5,196 bases of DNA from Xanthobacteraceae bacterium (GTDB lineage Bacteria; Pseudomonadota; Alphaproteobacteria; Rhizobiales; Xanthobacteraceae). The notes below the pieces were generated by a model. It saw only the letters and a program-made list of their open reading frames with translations, ran no database searches and was not told where the DNA came from. Shown piece after piece: positions 1-5,125 of this stretch. The stretch is taken from the NCBI GenBank assembly GCA_030037185.1, contig JASHRR010000980.1, positions 1-5,196 on the forward strand, written 5' to 3'. Each line of letters begins with the position of its first letter. Positions within the stretch are counted from its first letter, which is position 1. The translations under genes and the position numbers were made by a program.

Positions 1-8
1 GAAGGAAG

Positions 9-43
9 CTCCATCCAGACCGCTTCAAAGCGGTTGGATGGAG
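9..43. repeat. Strong inverted repeat (16-bp stem with one bulge)
   Basis: CTCCATCCA (9-17), a single unpaired G (18), then ACCGCTT (19-25) pairs perfectly with AAGCGGT (28-34) followed by TGGATGGAG (35-43). Only CA lies between the arms; in practice the loop would be TCAA. The stem is long and almost perfect, so it is very unlikely to be chance. On the minus strand it is followed by a pyrimidine-rich tail (CTTCCTTC). On the plus strand AATTTT lies 10 nt or more downstream. It could be a terminator for transcripts from either side, or a copy of a dispersed palindromic intergenic element; the sequence alone does not decide. Confidence 0.7.
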
Positions 44-367
44 AGGACGTCACAATTTTCATCGCATCGATTTCTGAGCGGCGCCACCTCCTATCTCAGC
101 GCCACGCGCGCGCTCCCTGCCTTTAGGCATGGCGCCGCCGGAGCCAGCACAGATGTCCGGCGCGCCCGCCTAGGCATCGGCGAGCCGAGACATCCAGCCG
201 TAAAGTCATCCGGGCTCGACCAATCGTTAAGCCAACGTCGTCGAACAGCAGCCAGCGAGCGGCCCAGCATCAGACAGGCATCTCGGGCGGAGCAGAAACC
301 GCCGCGGCAACCTTGAAACAACAAGCAGCGTTGCGGCCGCTCTGCGAGCCGGGCATGTCGGCGTATG
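44..367. other. Non-coding stretch at left edge, no convincing gene
   Basis: Short open frames exist here on both strands (plus 38-316, minus 91-324). Their translations are rich in Arg, Ala and Ser, have no recognisable domain and lack a clear ribosome binding site, as expected of chance frames in GC-rich DNA. Apart from the hairpin to its left and the weak terminator-like stem at 315-345, I see nothing functional. Confidence 0.5.
315..345 (-). terminator. Weak candidate terminator after the hydrolase-like gene
   Basis: On the minus strand, about 23 nt after the stop codon, a stem forms from GC plus AGCG (345-344 and 341-338) pairing with CGCT plus GC (330-327 and 326-325). It has an AG bulge and a 7-nt loop. 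A T-rich tail, TTGTTGTTTC (324-315), follows directly. The order of stem then U-rich tract fits intrinsic termination, but the stem is only 6 bp and bulged, so this is tentative. Confidence 0.3.
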
Positions 368-1792
368 TCAGGGCCTTACCAGCCAGCGCACCACGCTGAA
401 ATGGGCTGCAGCGAGCTGTTTCGGCAGCTCCAGATGGCCGTAATGCGTCATCGGCGGATCCCAATTGATCACCCGGATCTGCGCGTCGGGATTCTTCGCC
501 CGGTACTCGTTGGCGACGAACACCTCGATGCTCTTCATGGGTTGTTCCGGATTCCAGTGATTGCGGTCGAAATGCGCCGTCGTCCAAACCATGCGCCGAA
601 ATCCGTCCATACGGGTGTAATTGGTGGCGAACAAATCCTTCGCGACATCCTCAAAAGGGATGCGCCAGGGATTACCCGTGCGCTTGAGCAGGGATTCGAT
701 TTCGTTTTCCACCGACCCCTTTTGGCCGAGATCGGCCCCATGCTCCAGGTTCTGGAGCTGCTGCTTGAAATTGGGACGTCGACGCGCCTCCGCCGCGAGC
801 CAGCGCTCGGCGATTTGAAGGTGCGACATGCCGGGTTCGTAGAGCGGATTGAGAAAGCCGCTGTAGCCGTGCGAGTAGCTCGGCGGATCGCGGCGTTCGA
901 GAACGTAGAGCGGTGTTCTGGCGCCGGTCGGCGAGGCACCGGCGCGATTGGGAATGTCCTTGCCGCGGACCTGGCGCAGCAACTCGAGGCGTGCGGGTCC
1001 GCCGCTACCCCACCCCAGATAGCGCCCCTTAAGGCGTGCGCTGAGTTCCGGATCTTCGTAAGCGAGCATCGACAGCTCGCCCGACGTCGAATGACCGACC
1101 AGAAGTATGTCGCCCGATGTGTGCTTCGTCACCAGCGCCTTCAGCCCCTGCATGATGAGGCGGTTGGTGAATACCGCATTGCGCACCTCGTATTCGTCCA
1201 TCGAAAGGTCACGGTCGAGCAGATAGGCGGGCTGGCGTTTGGCGTCCGCGACCGGTTGTTCCCATCCGCCATATTTGAAGTTGCCCGGGATGGTGACGAT
1301 CATGACGTTGAGCTTCTGCGCCAGATATTGCGTCCAGCCGGGGCGATTCTTGAGGTCGACGAAGAATTCGTAAAAATTGGCGGCGCCGCCATTCATGACG
1401 ATGAACCACGGATAGTTTTTCGCCTCCGGATCGAGGCTCTCGAGGCGCAGGCCGGTGATATCCCAGTCGAGGTTGTAGCGGCGAAAGCGTTCGACGACCC
1501 AGTCGGCTTTGTAGCCCAACTGTTGGGGTTCAAGTTTTGCCACATCGCGCGGATCGAAGGCGCCGCCGGGAGCTTGCTCGGCAAGGCGGGTGATCGATCT
1601 CCCGGCGTCCGGCAAGTCAAAACCCGCACCCAGCGCCCGAAATTCGGGCTCCCCGAGAGACACATAGGCGGCCTTGGAATCGTCGAGCAGGGTCCAGATC
1701 TTCTGTTCGAGGCTTTGCGGTTGCGCCATGGTGCCACCGTTCGAAGCGATTGCCAGCAGGACGGCAAGCGCGGAGCCAAGATTTTTCCTCAT
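368..1792 (-). CDS. Exported alpha/beta-hydrolase-like protein
   Basis: The 474-residue product starts with a Sec-type signal peptide: positive MRKN, a hydrophobic core LGSALAVLLAIA, then TMA before Q24, a probable signal peptidase I site. It should act in the periplasm or outside the cell. Residues 233-238 read GHSTSG, a GxSxxG nucleophile elbow following the hydrophobic strand DILLVG, so Ser235 is the probable nucleophile. NGGAANFYEF (134-143) after the strand PWFIVM could supply the oxyanion loop. His450 or His453 in THYGH near the C-terminus is a candidate catalytic histidine; the acid is not assigned. The frame stays open up to 1924, but the ATG at 1792 is preferred because it gives the signal peptide and is preceded by AAGAGG 8 nt upstream. 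It lies 148 nt downstream of another exported-protein gene on the same strand. The substrate is unknown; an esterase or related hydrolase is likely. The hydrolase fold is fairly sure, the reaction is not. Confidence 0.82.
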   Translation of the reverse strand: MRKNLGSALAVLLAIASNGGTMAQPQSLEQKIWTLLDDSKAAYVSLGEPEFRALGAGFDLPDAGRSITRLAEQAPGGAFDPRDVAKLEPQQLGYKADWVVERFRRYNLDWDITGLRLESLDPEAKNYPWFIVMNGGAANFYEFFVDLKNRPGWTQYLAQKLNVMIVTIPGNFKYGGWEQPVADAKRQPAYLLDRDLSMDEYEVRNAVFTNRLIMQGLKALVTKHTSGDILLVGHSTSGELSMLAYEDPELSARLKGRYLGWGSGGPARLELLRQVRGKDIPNRAGASPTGARTPLYVLERRDPPSYSHGYSGFLNPLYEPGMSHLQIAERWLAAEARRRPNFKQQLQNLEHGADLGQKGSVENEIESLLKRTGNPWRIPFEDVAKDLFATNYTRMDGFRRMVWTTAHFDRNHWNPEQPMKSIEVFVANEYRAKNPDAQIRVINWDPPMTHYGHLELPKQLAAAHFSVVRWLVRP

Positions 1793-1806
1793 GGTGGATG
1801 CCTCTT
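1793..1806 (-). promoter_or_regulatory. Ribosome binding site deciding the hydrolase start
   Basis: Read on the minus strand, AAGAGG is followed by CATCCACC and the ATG at 1792, a normal spacing of 8 nt. Together with the signal peptide this supports 1792 over the more upstream ATG at 1924, whose extra 44 residues are rich in Arg, Ala and Pro and look untranslated. Confidence 0.6.
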
Positions 1807-1873
1807 CAATACCTGACCAGACGATAGAAACCGGCGGCGGGGCCGGCGCGGCACGGTGTGCGCGCCTGTGAAC

Positions 1874-1904
1874 CTGCCCGTCGGCGCAACGGCTGCCCGT
1901 CGGC
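1874..1904. repeat. 12-bp tandem direct repeat between the two exported-protein genes
   Basis: CTGCCCGTCGGC occurs at 1874-1885 and again, identical, at 1893-1904, with a period of 19 bp. It lies in the 148-nt gap between the two minus-strand genes. It might be a pair of binding sites or a small local duplication. No function can be assigned from sequence alone. Confidence 0.45.
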
Positions 1905-1921
1905 CTTTCCGCACGGCCGAC
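1899..1921 (-). other. Intercistronic hairpin
   Basis: GTCGGCC (1899-1905) and GGCCGAC (1915-1921) are perfect inverted 7-mers around a 9-nt loop, about 20 nt after the stop of the upstream gene on the minus strand. There is no T-run after the stem, so it is not a typical intrinsic terminator. It could stabilise the 3' end of the upstream message or partly attenuate read-through. It shares bases with the second copy of the 12-bp direct repeat. Confidence 0.35.
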
Positions 1922-1940
1922 CATTCTCGCTTTCGTCGCC

Positions 1941-2852
1941 TCAGAAATCCGGCTTCTGTGCAGCCGGAACGGCAGCTTCTTGTCCTGGGAACCATTGGGT
2001 GTTTTCGGCGCAAACGGCTTCGGCCCAGTCGGCGAGGCCGCGCCCGTAAGTCATGGTCGCGGTCCATGGCGCCGTGAACACGCCTTCGTCCTCGACCGTG
2101 AATTGAAGCTGGAGATACTTGCCCCGATAATTCGAGTCCCTGATCCCCTGGGCGACAAAATTCTCCCTGGCGTCCCGTTCGAACCCCTCCTTCGCCGCGT
2201 CGTAATCAAGCAGCCGATAGCGTTCGACCACGTGCAGAGCCGCGGTGTGCGGCGTGCCAAACCAGTCGACCATGGCAAACGGCCCTATCTTGATCCCCAC
2301 GGTGTCTATGATCAGCGTGTCGCCTTCATAATGGCCGACGGAATCGCCATACCAGGACGGCGTCAGTTGAGCGGGGTGAGGTTGGTTCAACCGCACTTGA
2401 CGGACTTGATGATCGTAGTTGTAAAGGATGGTGATCTTGTCGGGCTGCTGCAGCAGCTGCGTTGCGCCACTCGAAAAAGCGAAAGGCACTCCTCCGGGCC
2501 AACACTGGTTGCGCGGGGTCGGATAGCCTATGCCTCTCAACGAGATTTCTCCGTGCTTTTTTACGACCTCCGCGGCCTCAGGCTTCAAGATCGGATTGGT
2601 GTAATCGCCGACAAGCTGGAGGAGGTCGCCAATGCCGTTGCGCCGCGACCGGTTGACCAGCGAAGTTGGCCCTGATGGCAAGGGCTCGAACCCGGGAATC
2701 GAATGCACCCAGATGCCGGAGAAATCCGGGACGAAGTTTTCCTTGCCGCTATTGGCTGGCCCGATGGTGGGCGCGACTGCTTGCCCAAAGGCCGGCATCG
2801 CAGCCGCTGCCGCCAGCAACACCAAAGGGAAATACCGCCGCTGGAAATTCAT
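1941..2852 (-). CDS. Exported protein of unknown function (PDFSGIW-type)
   Basis: The 303-residue product has a clear Sec signal peptide: MNFQRRYF, a Leu/Ala-rich core, then AFG before Q24. The mature protein is predicted to be periplasmic or secreted. Landmarks are PDFSGIW (42-48), a segment I associate with exported uncharacterised proteins of Proteobacteria and Acidobacteria; NQCWPGG (115-121); YEGDTLIIDTVG (175-186); and VVERYRLLDYD (208-218). The only two cysteines, Cys117 and Cys281, could form a disulfide in the periplasm. Strand-like segments alternating with Gly/Asp turns suggest a beta-rich fold. There is no recognised catalytic motif, so I assign no reaction. The start is well supported by GGGAGG 5 nt before the ATG. 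It is first in a probable two-gene unit with the exported hydrolase-like gene, so both may act on one extracytoplasmic substrate; this is inference from context only. Confidence 0.8.
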   Translation of the reverse strand: MNFQRRYFPLVLLAAAAAMPAFGQAVAPTIGPANSGKENFVPDFSGIWVHSIPGFEPLPSGPTSLVNRSRRNGIGDLLQLVGDYTNPILKPEAAEVVKKHGEISLRGIGYPTPRNQCWPGGVPFAFSSGATQLLQQPDKITILYNYDHQVRQVRLNQPHPAQLTPSWYGDSVGHYEGDTLIIDTVGIKIGPFAMVDWFGTPHTAALHVVERYRLLDYDAAKEGFERDARENFVAQGIRDSNYRGKYLQLQFTVEDEGVFTAPWTATMTYGRGLADWAEAVCAENTQWFPGQEAAVPAAQKPDF

Positions 2853-2878
2853 GTTCTCCTCCCTTGCGAGCTACTCGC
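2853..2878 (-). promoter_or_regulatory. Strong ribosome binding site with adjoining small hairpin
   Basis: On the minus strand a GCGAG-TAG-CTCGC stem-loop (2878-2866) is followed after only AA by the near-perfect Shine-Dalgarno GGGAGGAG, then AAC and the ATG at 2852. The Shine-Dalgarno sequence fixes this start. The 5-bp stem against it could modulate translation or mRNA decay, but it is short and may be chance. Confidence 0.5.
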
Positions 2879-2919
2879 GCAGCTTCATTTCTGGACGATG
2901 ATTCAAACACGGGCTGGGT

Positions 2920-2958
2920 TGCAGGTGCCGATATCGCACCGCAAGACGGATGCAGGTG
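2920..2958. repeat. Repeated TGCAGGTG and a dyad upstream of the exported-protein gene
   Basis: TGCAGGTG occurs at 2920-2927 and 2951-2958, 31 bp apart, close to three helical turns. The first copy runs into GGTGC-CGATATC-GCACC (2924-2940), a 17-bp imperfect dyad. The location, 70-110 bp upstream of the minus-strand start codon, is where an operator could lie. The elements are short, so this is a candidate only, and I could not place a convincing sigma70 promoter next to it. Confidence 0.25.
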
Positions 2959-3668
2959 GTGTTGCAATCGCCCGCCGTGGGCATCAGCGCTGCCAATTTT
3001 ACTCGACAGGACTTCGGCACATCCCATGGCAGCTCAAAAATTCAGCTTATACCGATTTCCGTTGTTTGTGGAGGGCGCCGCCGCTTGCGCAATTGGCGAT
3101 CGACCCGCCGGGTGGCGGCCATAGCCGCCGGCGACCGACTGTCGGGCCAGACCCCGGCCGATGATCGCCGGTGTGCGCAGATTCCCGAGAGCTGTATTCA
3201 CAGGATTTCGGGATCCGATCCGAACAAGCTCAACGAAATGAAGATTCAAAAAATTGCACCGGAATCCGATGCTCCATCTATTGATGAATGGCCTCGCTTC
3301 CAAATGACAAGCAACCGGTTTATGTCTGCAAATGGGCATTTTACTCTGCTGCTGCGGCCGCCCAGAGAGCAAATAATAGAGACTCCGAATGTGCCCACGG
3401 CTTGCGGCACTACGCCGTATTCGGGCCTACCGCCAGTCAAAGTGCTTTTAGGTATACCCTATGCGAGCTCAAACGAAGCCGAAGCAGGCGCAGCCAGCAT
3501 TAACAATTGCTCTACCCGTTTGAACCCTTGCGTTATCGATGCGTTCAGTCGAAGGCGGTGACCGGTGGCAGCGTCAGCTTCGCGCAGGTGAGATCATAAA
3601 CATCAGAAGTTCAGCCGGTGACGGAGCGGGAACCGCGGTTCACGACTTGGATATGTGTTGGGGTAAAA

Positions 3669-3682
3669 ACCGCTCGAGCGGT
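3669..3682. promoter_or_regulatory. Perfect 14-bp palindrome, possible operator
   Basis: ACCGCTCGAGCGGT is a perfect dyad with no spacer, flanked by an A-run on the left (3665-3668) and GTTT on the right. Without a loop it suits a homodimeric DNA-binding protein better than an RNA hairpin. It lies about 330 bp upstream of the plus-strand promoter, far for direct control. Its half-site resembles the ACCGCTT/AAGCGGT core of the inverted repeat at 9-43. This may be chance in GC-rich DNA. Confidence 0.25.
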
Positions 3683-3806
3683 GTTTGCGGCGGCGGGAAG
3701 CATCGAGCAGGTCGTCCCCCACATAAAGCGATCACTTCCTGTCGCTGGACCTCTAACACCAGTTGTCACTTTTGCGGTTGATTGAAATATCGAAGATCAG
3801 GAGGCC

Positions 3807-3860
3807 GCTGGCCTTTCTTTCGCAAAGTTGAAGGCCGGCGATAACCAGTTGGCTGGCCTT
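3807..3860 (+). repeat. Three alternating GGCCTT / AAGGCC segments
   Basis: GGCCTT (3810-3815), AAGGCC (3831-3836) and GGCCTT (3855-3860) allow two mutually exclusive stems, first with second or second with third. The first stem is extended inside by CTTT-CGC-AAAG (3817-3827). The outer copies belong to a 9-bp direct repeat, GCTGGCCTT (3807-3815 and 3852-3860). This geometry resembles an attenuator or switch. However, the segments lie upstream of the ECF41-type promoter and so are not in its leader. Only another transcript could use them. Confidence 0.25.
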
Positions 3861-3996
3861 CCGGGCGGGTGCTTAGACACTGGTTCGATGGCGTGCTGAC
3901 GGCGAGACGCGCCGGCGGCAAGCCCCTGATGGCAAAAACCGGTATCGAGGCCCGCCGGTCTATCAGCGCCGGTCCAGGAGATATTTCCCGCCGCGA

Positions 3997-4023
3997 TGTC
4001 ACATAGCGGGCGGCTGCATCGTC
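3997..4023 (+). promoter_or_regulatory. ECF41-type promoter (TGTCACA-N16-CGTC)
   Basis: TGTCACA (3997-4003) is followed by exactly 16 nt and then CGTC (4020-4023). This is the known consensus for promoters of ECF41 sigma factors (-35 TGTCACA, -10 CGTC, spacer 16-17). These promoters are usually placed before the carboxymuconolactone decarboxylase/oxidoreductase/epimerase gene next to the sigma gene. Here the downstream genes are just such a decarboxylase-like protein and an ECF41-like sigma fragment, so sequence and context agree. Transcription would begin near 4030, giving a leader of about 140 nt. Two other TGTCAC sites nearby (3764 and 4140) lack CGTC at the right distance. Confidence 0.8.
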
Positions 4024-4045
4024 TTTATGTTGTGGAGGTCTCGAA

Positions 4046-4063
4046 ATGGGCTTGGCGGCATAG
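4046..4063 (+). CDS. Possible 5-codon leader ORF
   Basis: Just after the predicted transcription start, TGGAGG (4033-4038) sits 7 nt before ATG GGC TTG GCG GCA TAG, encoding MGLAA. The ribosome binding site is better than that of the main gene at 4173. It could be a leader peptide that affects downstream translation or RNA stability, or the start of a former gene cut by an early stop. The reading frame past the stop runs on to about 4220 but resembles nothing I know. The tiny size makes this speculative. Confidence 0.22.
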   Translation: MGLAA

Positions 4064-4069
4064 GCCGGC

Positions 4070-4096
4070 ATCGCGTTCAACGGGTTGATCGCGTTC
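4070..4096 (+). repeat. 9-bp direct repeat in the leader
   Basis: ATCGCGTTC occurs at 4070-4078 and 4088-4096, an 18-bp period, within the untranslated leader of the decarboxylase-like gene. Flanking GGCGGC (4054-4059) and GCCGCC (4105-4110) could pair to enclose it. No function is evident. Confidence 0.25.
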
Positions 4097-4160
4097 CGCC
4101 ATTGGCCGCCGGTCCCGTGCCCAGGATCATTCGCCCACATGTCACGGATCACCCTAAAGA

Positions 4161-4172
4161 AAGGGAACAGCT
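4161..4172 (+). promoter_or_regulatory. Ribosome binding site of the decarboxylase-like gene
   Basis: AAGGGA (4161-4166) lies 6 nt before the ATG at 4173. It is a moderate match to the Shine-Dalgarno sequence and fixes the start. CCCT (4152-4155) could pair weakly with AGGG (4162-4165), partly masking it; the 4-bp stem is too short to weigh much. Confidence 0.5.
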
Positions 4173-4754
4173 ATGCTGAAATGGCTTTTACGGCGTCAAA
4201 TTGCTGCTTTCGAGCGCAACTGGAGCTATGATGCGAGTTACCTCCGCGAAATTATAGATGTCGATCCGCGGGCGATGATGGCCTTCGGCAAGGTCCAAGG
4301 CTTGAGCCGATACCGCAAAGACGTCCCACGCGCCGCCTATTGCGCCGCCGGCCTTATGGCGGTGATGGCAGAAGACTGCGGTCCGTGTACCCAGCTCGGC
4401 ATTGATATGGCGCAGCGCGAGGGGGTTGATCCCGTCATTCTGCGTGCGATTGTGGCGCGCGACTATGTGGCGATGCCTTATGAGGTCGCGCTAGCAGCCC
4501 GCTTCACTGAAGCGAGCTTGGGCCATGCTCCGGAAGCCGACGATTTGCGCGAAGAGGTTTTGCGCCGCTGGGGCAAGCGCGGCCTGATATCACTGGCCTT
4601 TGCCATGCTTTCGGCCCGCATGTATCCGACGTTGAAATATGCCCTTGGCCACGGCCAAGCCTGCGCACGGCTCGTAATTGGTGGCGAAACCAGGCCGGTG
4701 CCGCGCGGTCCTACCGGAGCGAACACGGTCAGTACGAAGACGGTTGCGGCATGA
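4173..4754 (+). CDS. Carboxymuconolactone decarboxylase/AhpD-like protein
   Basis: This is a 193-residue cytoplasmic, mostly helical protein without a signal peptide. The diagnostic segment is AAYCAAGLMAVMAEDCGPCTQLG (54-76): a hydrophobic helix leading into EDCGPC with Cys69 and Cys72. This matches the CxxC helix of the CMD/AhpD family, whose members are decarboxylases or thiol-dependent peroxide reductases. AhpD has a histidine four residues after the second cysteine, but here that position is Gly76, so normal AhpD proton relay is unlikely. CGPC is also the thioredoxin-type dithiol, so a redox role is plausible. The C-terminus after about residue 170 is Pro/Thr-rich and probably disordered. 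The start is supported by AAGGGA 6 nt upstream. It follows an ECF41-type promoter and overlaps the sigma ORF by ATGA, the usual ECF41 target arrangement. The family is likely; substrate and reaction are unknown. Confidence 0.85.
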   Translation: MLKWLLRRQIAAFERNWSYDASYLREIIDVDPRAMMAFGKVQGLSRYRKDVPRAAYCAAGLMAVMAEDCGPCTQLGIDMAQREGVDPVILRAIVARDYVAMPYEVALAARFTEASLGHAPEADDLREEVLRRWGKRGLISLAFAMLSARMYPTLKYALGHGQACARLVIGGETRPVPRGPTGANTVSTKTVAA

Positions 4755-4999
4755 CGACGACGGCAGGCCGGTCTCGCGTGACGGATTTCGAGGCGCATCG
4801 GCGCACGCTGACCGGACTTGCCTGCCCCATGCTCGGCTCGCGCGCGGAAGCCGAGGACGTGGTCCAGGACGCCTGTCTGCGCTGGCATCGCGTCGACTTG
4901 GCCGCAATCGGCGAGCCGCGTCGTTATCTCACCACGGTGGTCACGCGGCCCTGCCTCGACCGCATGAAGTCCGCGCGGCCCGCTCACGCCCCGCCCTGA
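4751..4999 (+). CDS. Truncated ECF41-type sigma factor (region 2 only), probable pseudogene
   Basis: The 82-residue ORF matches the N-terminal part of ECF sigma factors. FEAHRRTL and MLGSRAEAEDVVQDACLRWHR (13-47) are regions 2.1-2.2, which bind core RNA polymerase. EPRRYLTTVVTRPCLDRMKSAR (55-76) is the segment that reads the -10 element. Its wording and its partner gene point to ECF41. A full ECF41 protein is around 300 residues, with region 4 for -35 recognition and a C-terminal SnoaL-like domain that regulates activity; both are absent here. Pro26 in LACPMLGS (family usually LAYRMLGS) and Pro67 in VTRPCLD (usually VTRLCLD) would kink helices. The ATG overlaps the preceding stop (ATGA), indicating translational coupling. 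After the stop, the next frame reads PRPEPASAD, faintly like the PWLPEPLVD stretch expected there, which hints at a deletion plus frameshift. Decay is the preferred reading. A functional mini-protein cannot be excluded. Confidence 0.75.
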   Translation: MTTTAGRSRVTDFEAHRRTLTGLACPMLGSRAEAEDVVQDACLRWHRVDLAAIGEPRRYLTTVVTRPCLDRMKSARPAHAPP

Positions 5000-5112
5000 A
5001 CCTGCGTCGGCAGATTGATGGGCGCCTCGGTCCCCTCGGCCCGACTGGACCGGCGCAACCATCGGCGGCCCGTTGGGCCTCAGCGGACCTGCCGGCGGAA
5101 CGAGACACCGGC

Positions 5113-5125
5113 GCTCCATTGGAGC
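5113..5125. repeat. Short inverted repeat near right edge
   Basis: GCTCCA (5113-5118), one T, then TGGAGC (5120-5125) form a 13-bp dyad. It lies in the 197 nt after the sigma fragment, where I recognise no gene. With a 1-nt centre it suits a DNA-binding site better than a hairpin and may be chance. Confidence 0.2.

Larger units (their letters stand above)
2853..4172. other. 1.3-kb intergenic region without a supportable gene
   Basis: This gap separates the minus-strand pair from the plus-strand pair and must contain both promoters. The longest open frame (plus 2950-3561, 203 codons) has no Shine-Dalgarno sequence, no recognisable domain and erratic composition. The minus frame at 3766-4152 lies opposite the ECF41-type promoter. 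The patch around 3230-3530 is visibly richer in A and T than the flanking genes; 3241-3300 has 26 G+C of 60 by my count. This may be decayed or acquired DNA. Short dyads occur at 3669-3682 and 3810-3860. No tRNA, CRISPR array or transposase fragment was recognised. Confidence 0.55.

Noticed and set aside
365..1816. 483-codon plus-strand open frame
   Set aside because: It lies exactly opposite the hydrolase-like gene. It has no domain or ribosome binding site, whereas the minus strand gives a signal peptide, GHSTSG and a good RBS. It is an antisense shadow of GC-rich coding DNA.
1793..1924. Upstream ATG at 1924 extending the hydrolase-like protein by 44 residues
   Set aside because: The extension is Arg/Ala/Pro-rich and would bury the signal peptide internally. 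The ATG at 1792 has its own Shine-Dalgarno sequence.
1980..2675. 231-codon plus-strand open frame
   Set aside because: It is opposite the PDFSGIW-type gene, with no recognisable features; it is a shadow frame.
2683..2693. GGCTCGAACCC resembling a tRNA T-arm
   Set aside because: It lies inside the exported-protein gene, and no acceptor or anticodon stems can be formed around it.
2950..3561. 203-codon plus-strand open frame in the spacer
   Set aside because: There is no Shine-Dalgarno sequence, domain or consistent composition, and it crosses the AT-richer patch without a change in character. I see too little support to call it a gene.
3764..3790. Second TGTCAC site as an ECF41 promoter
   Set aside because: The bases 16 nt after the heptamer are ATAT, not CGTC, and no gene follows at a suitable distance.
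3766..4152. 128-codon minus-strand open frame
   Set aside because: It runs antisense through the ECF41-type promoter and leader, has no recognisable domain, and is rich in Pro and Arg as chance frames here are.
4140..4166. Third TGTCAC site just before the CMD-like gene
   Set aside because: The bases 16 nt downstream are GGGA, part of the ribosome binding site, so there is no -10 CGTC.
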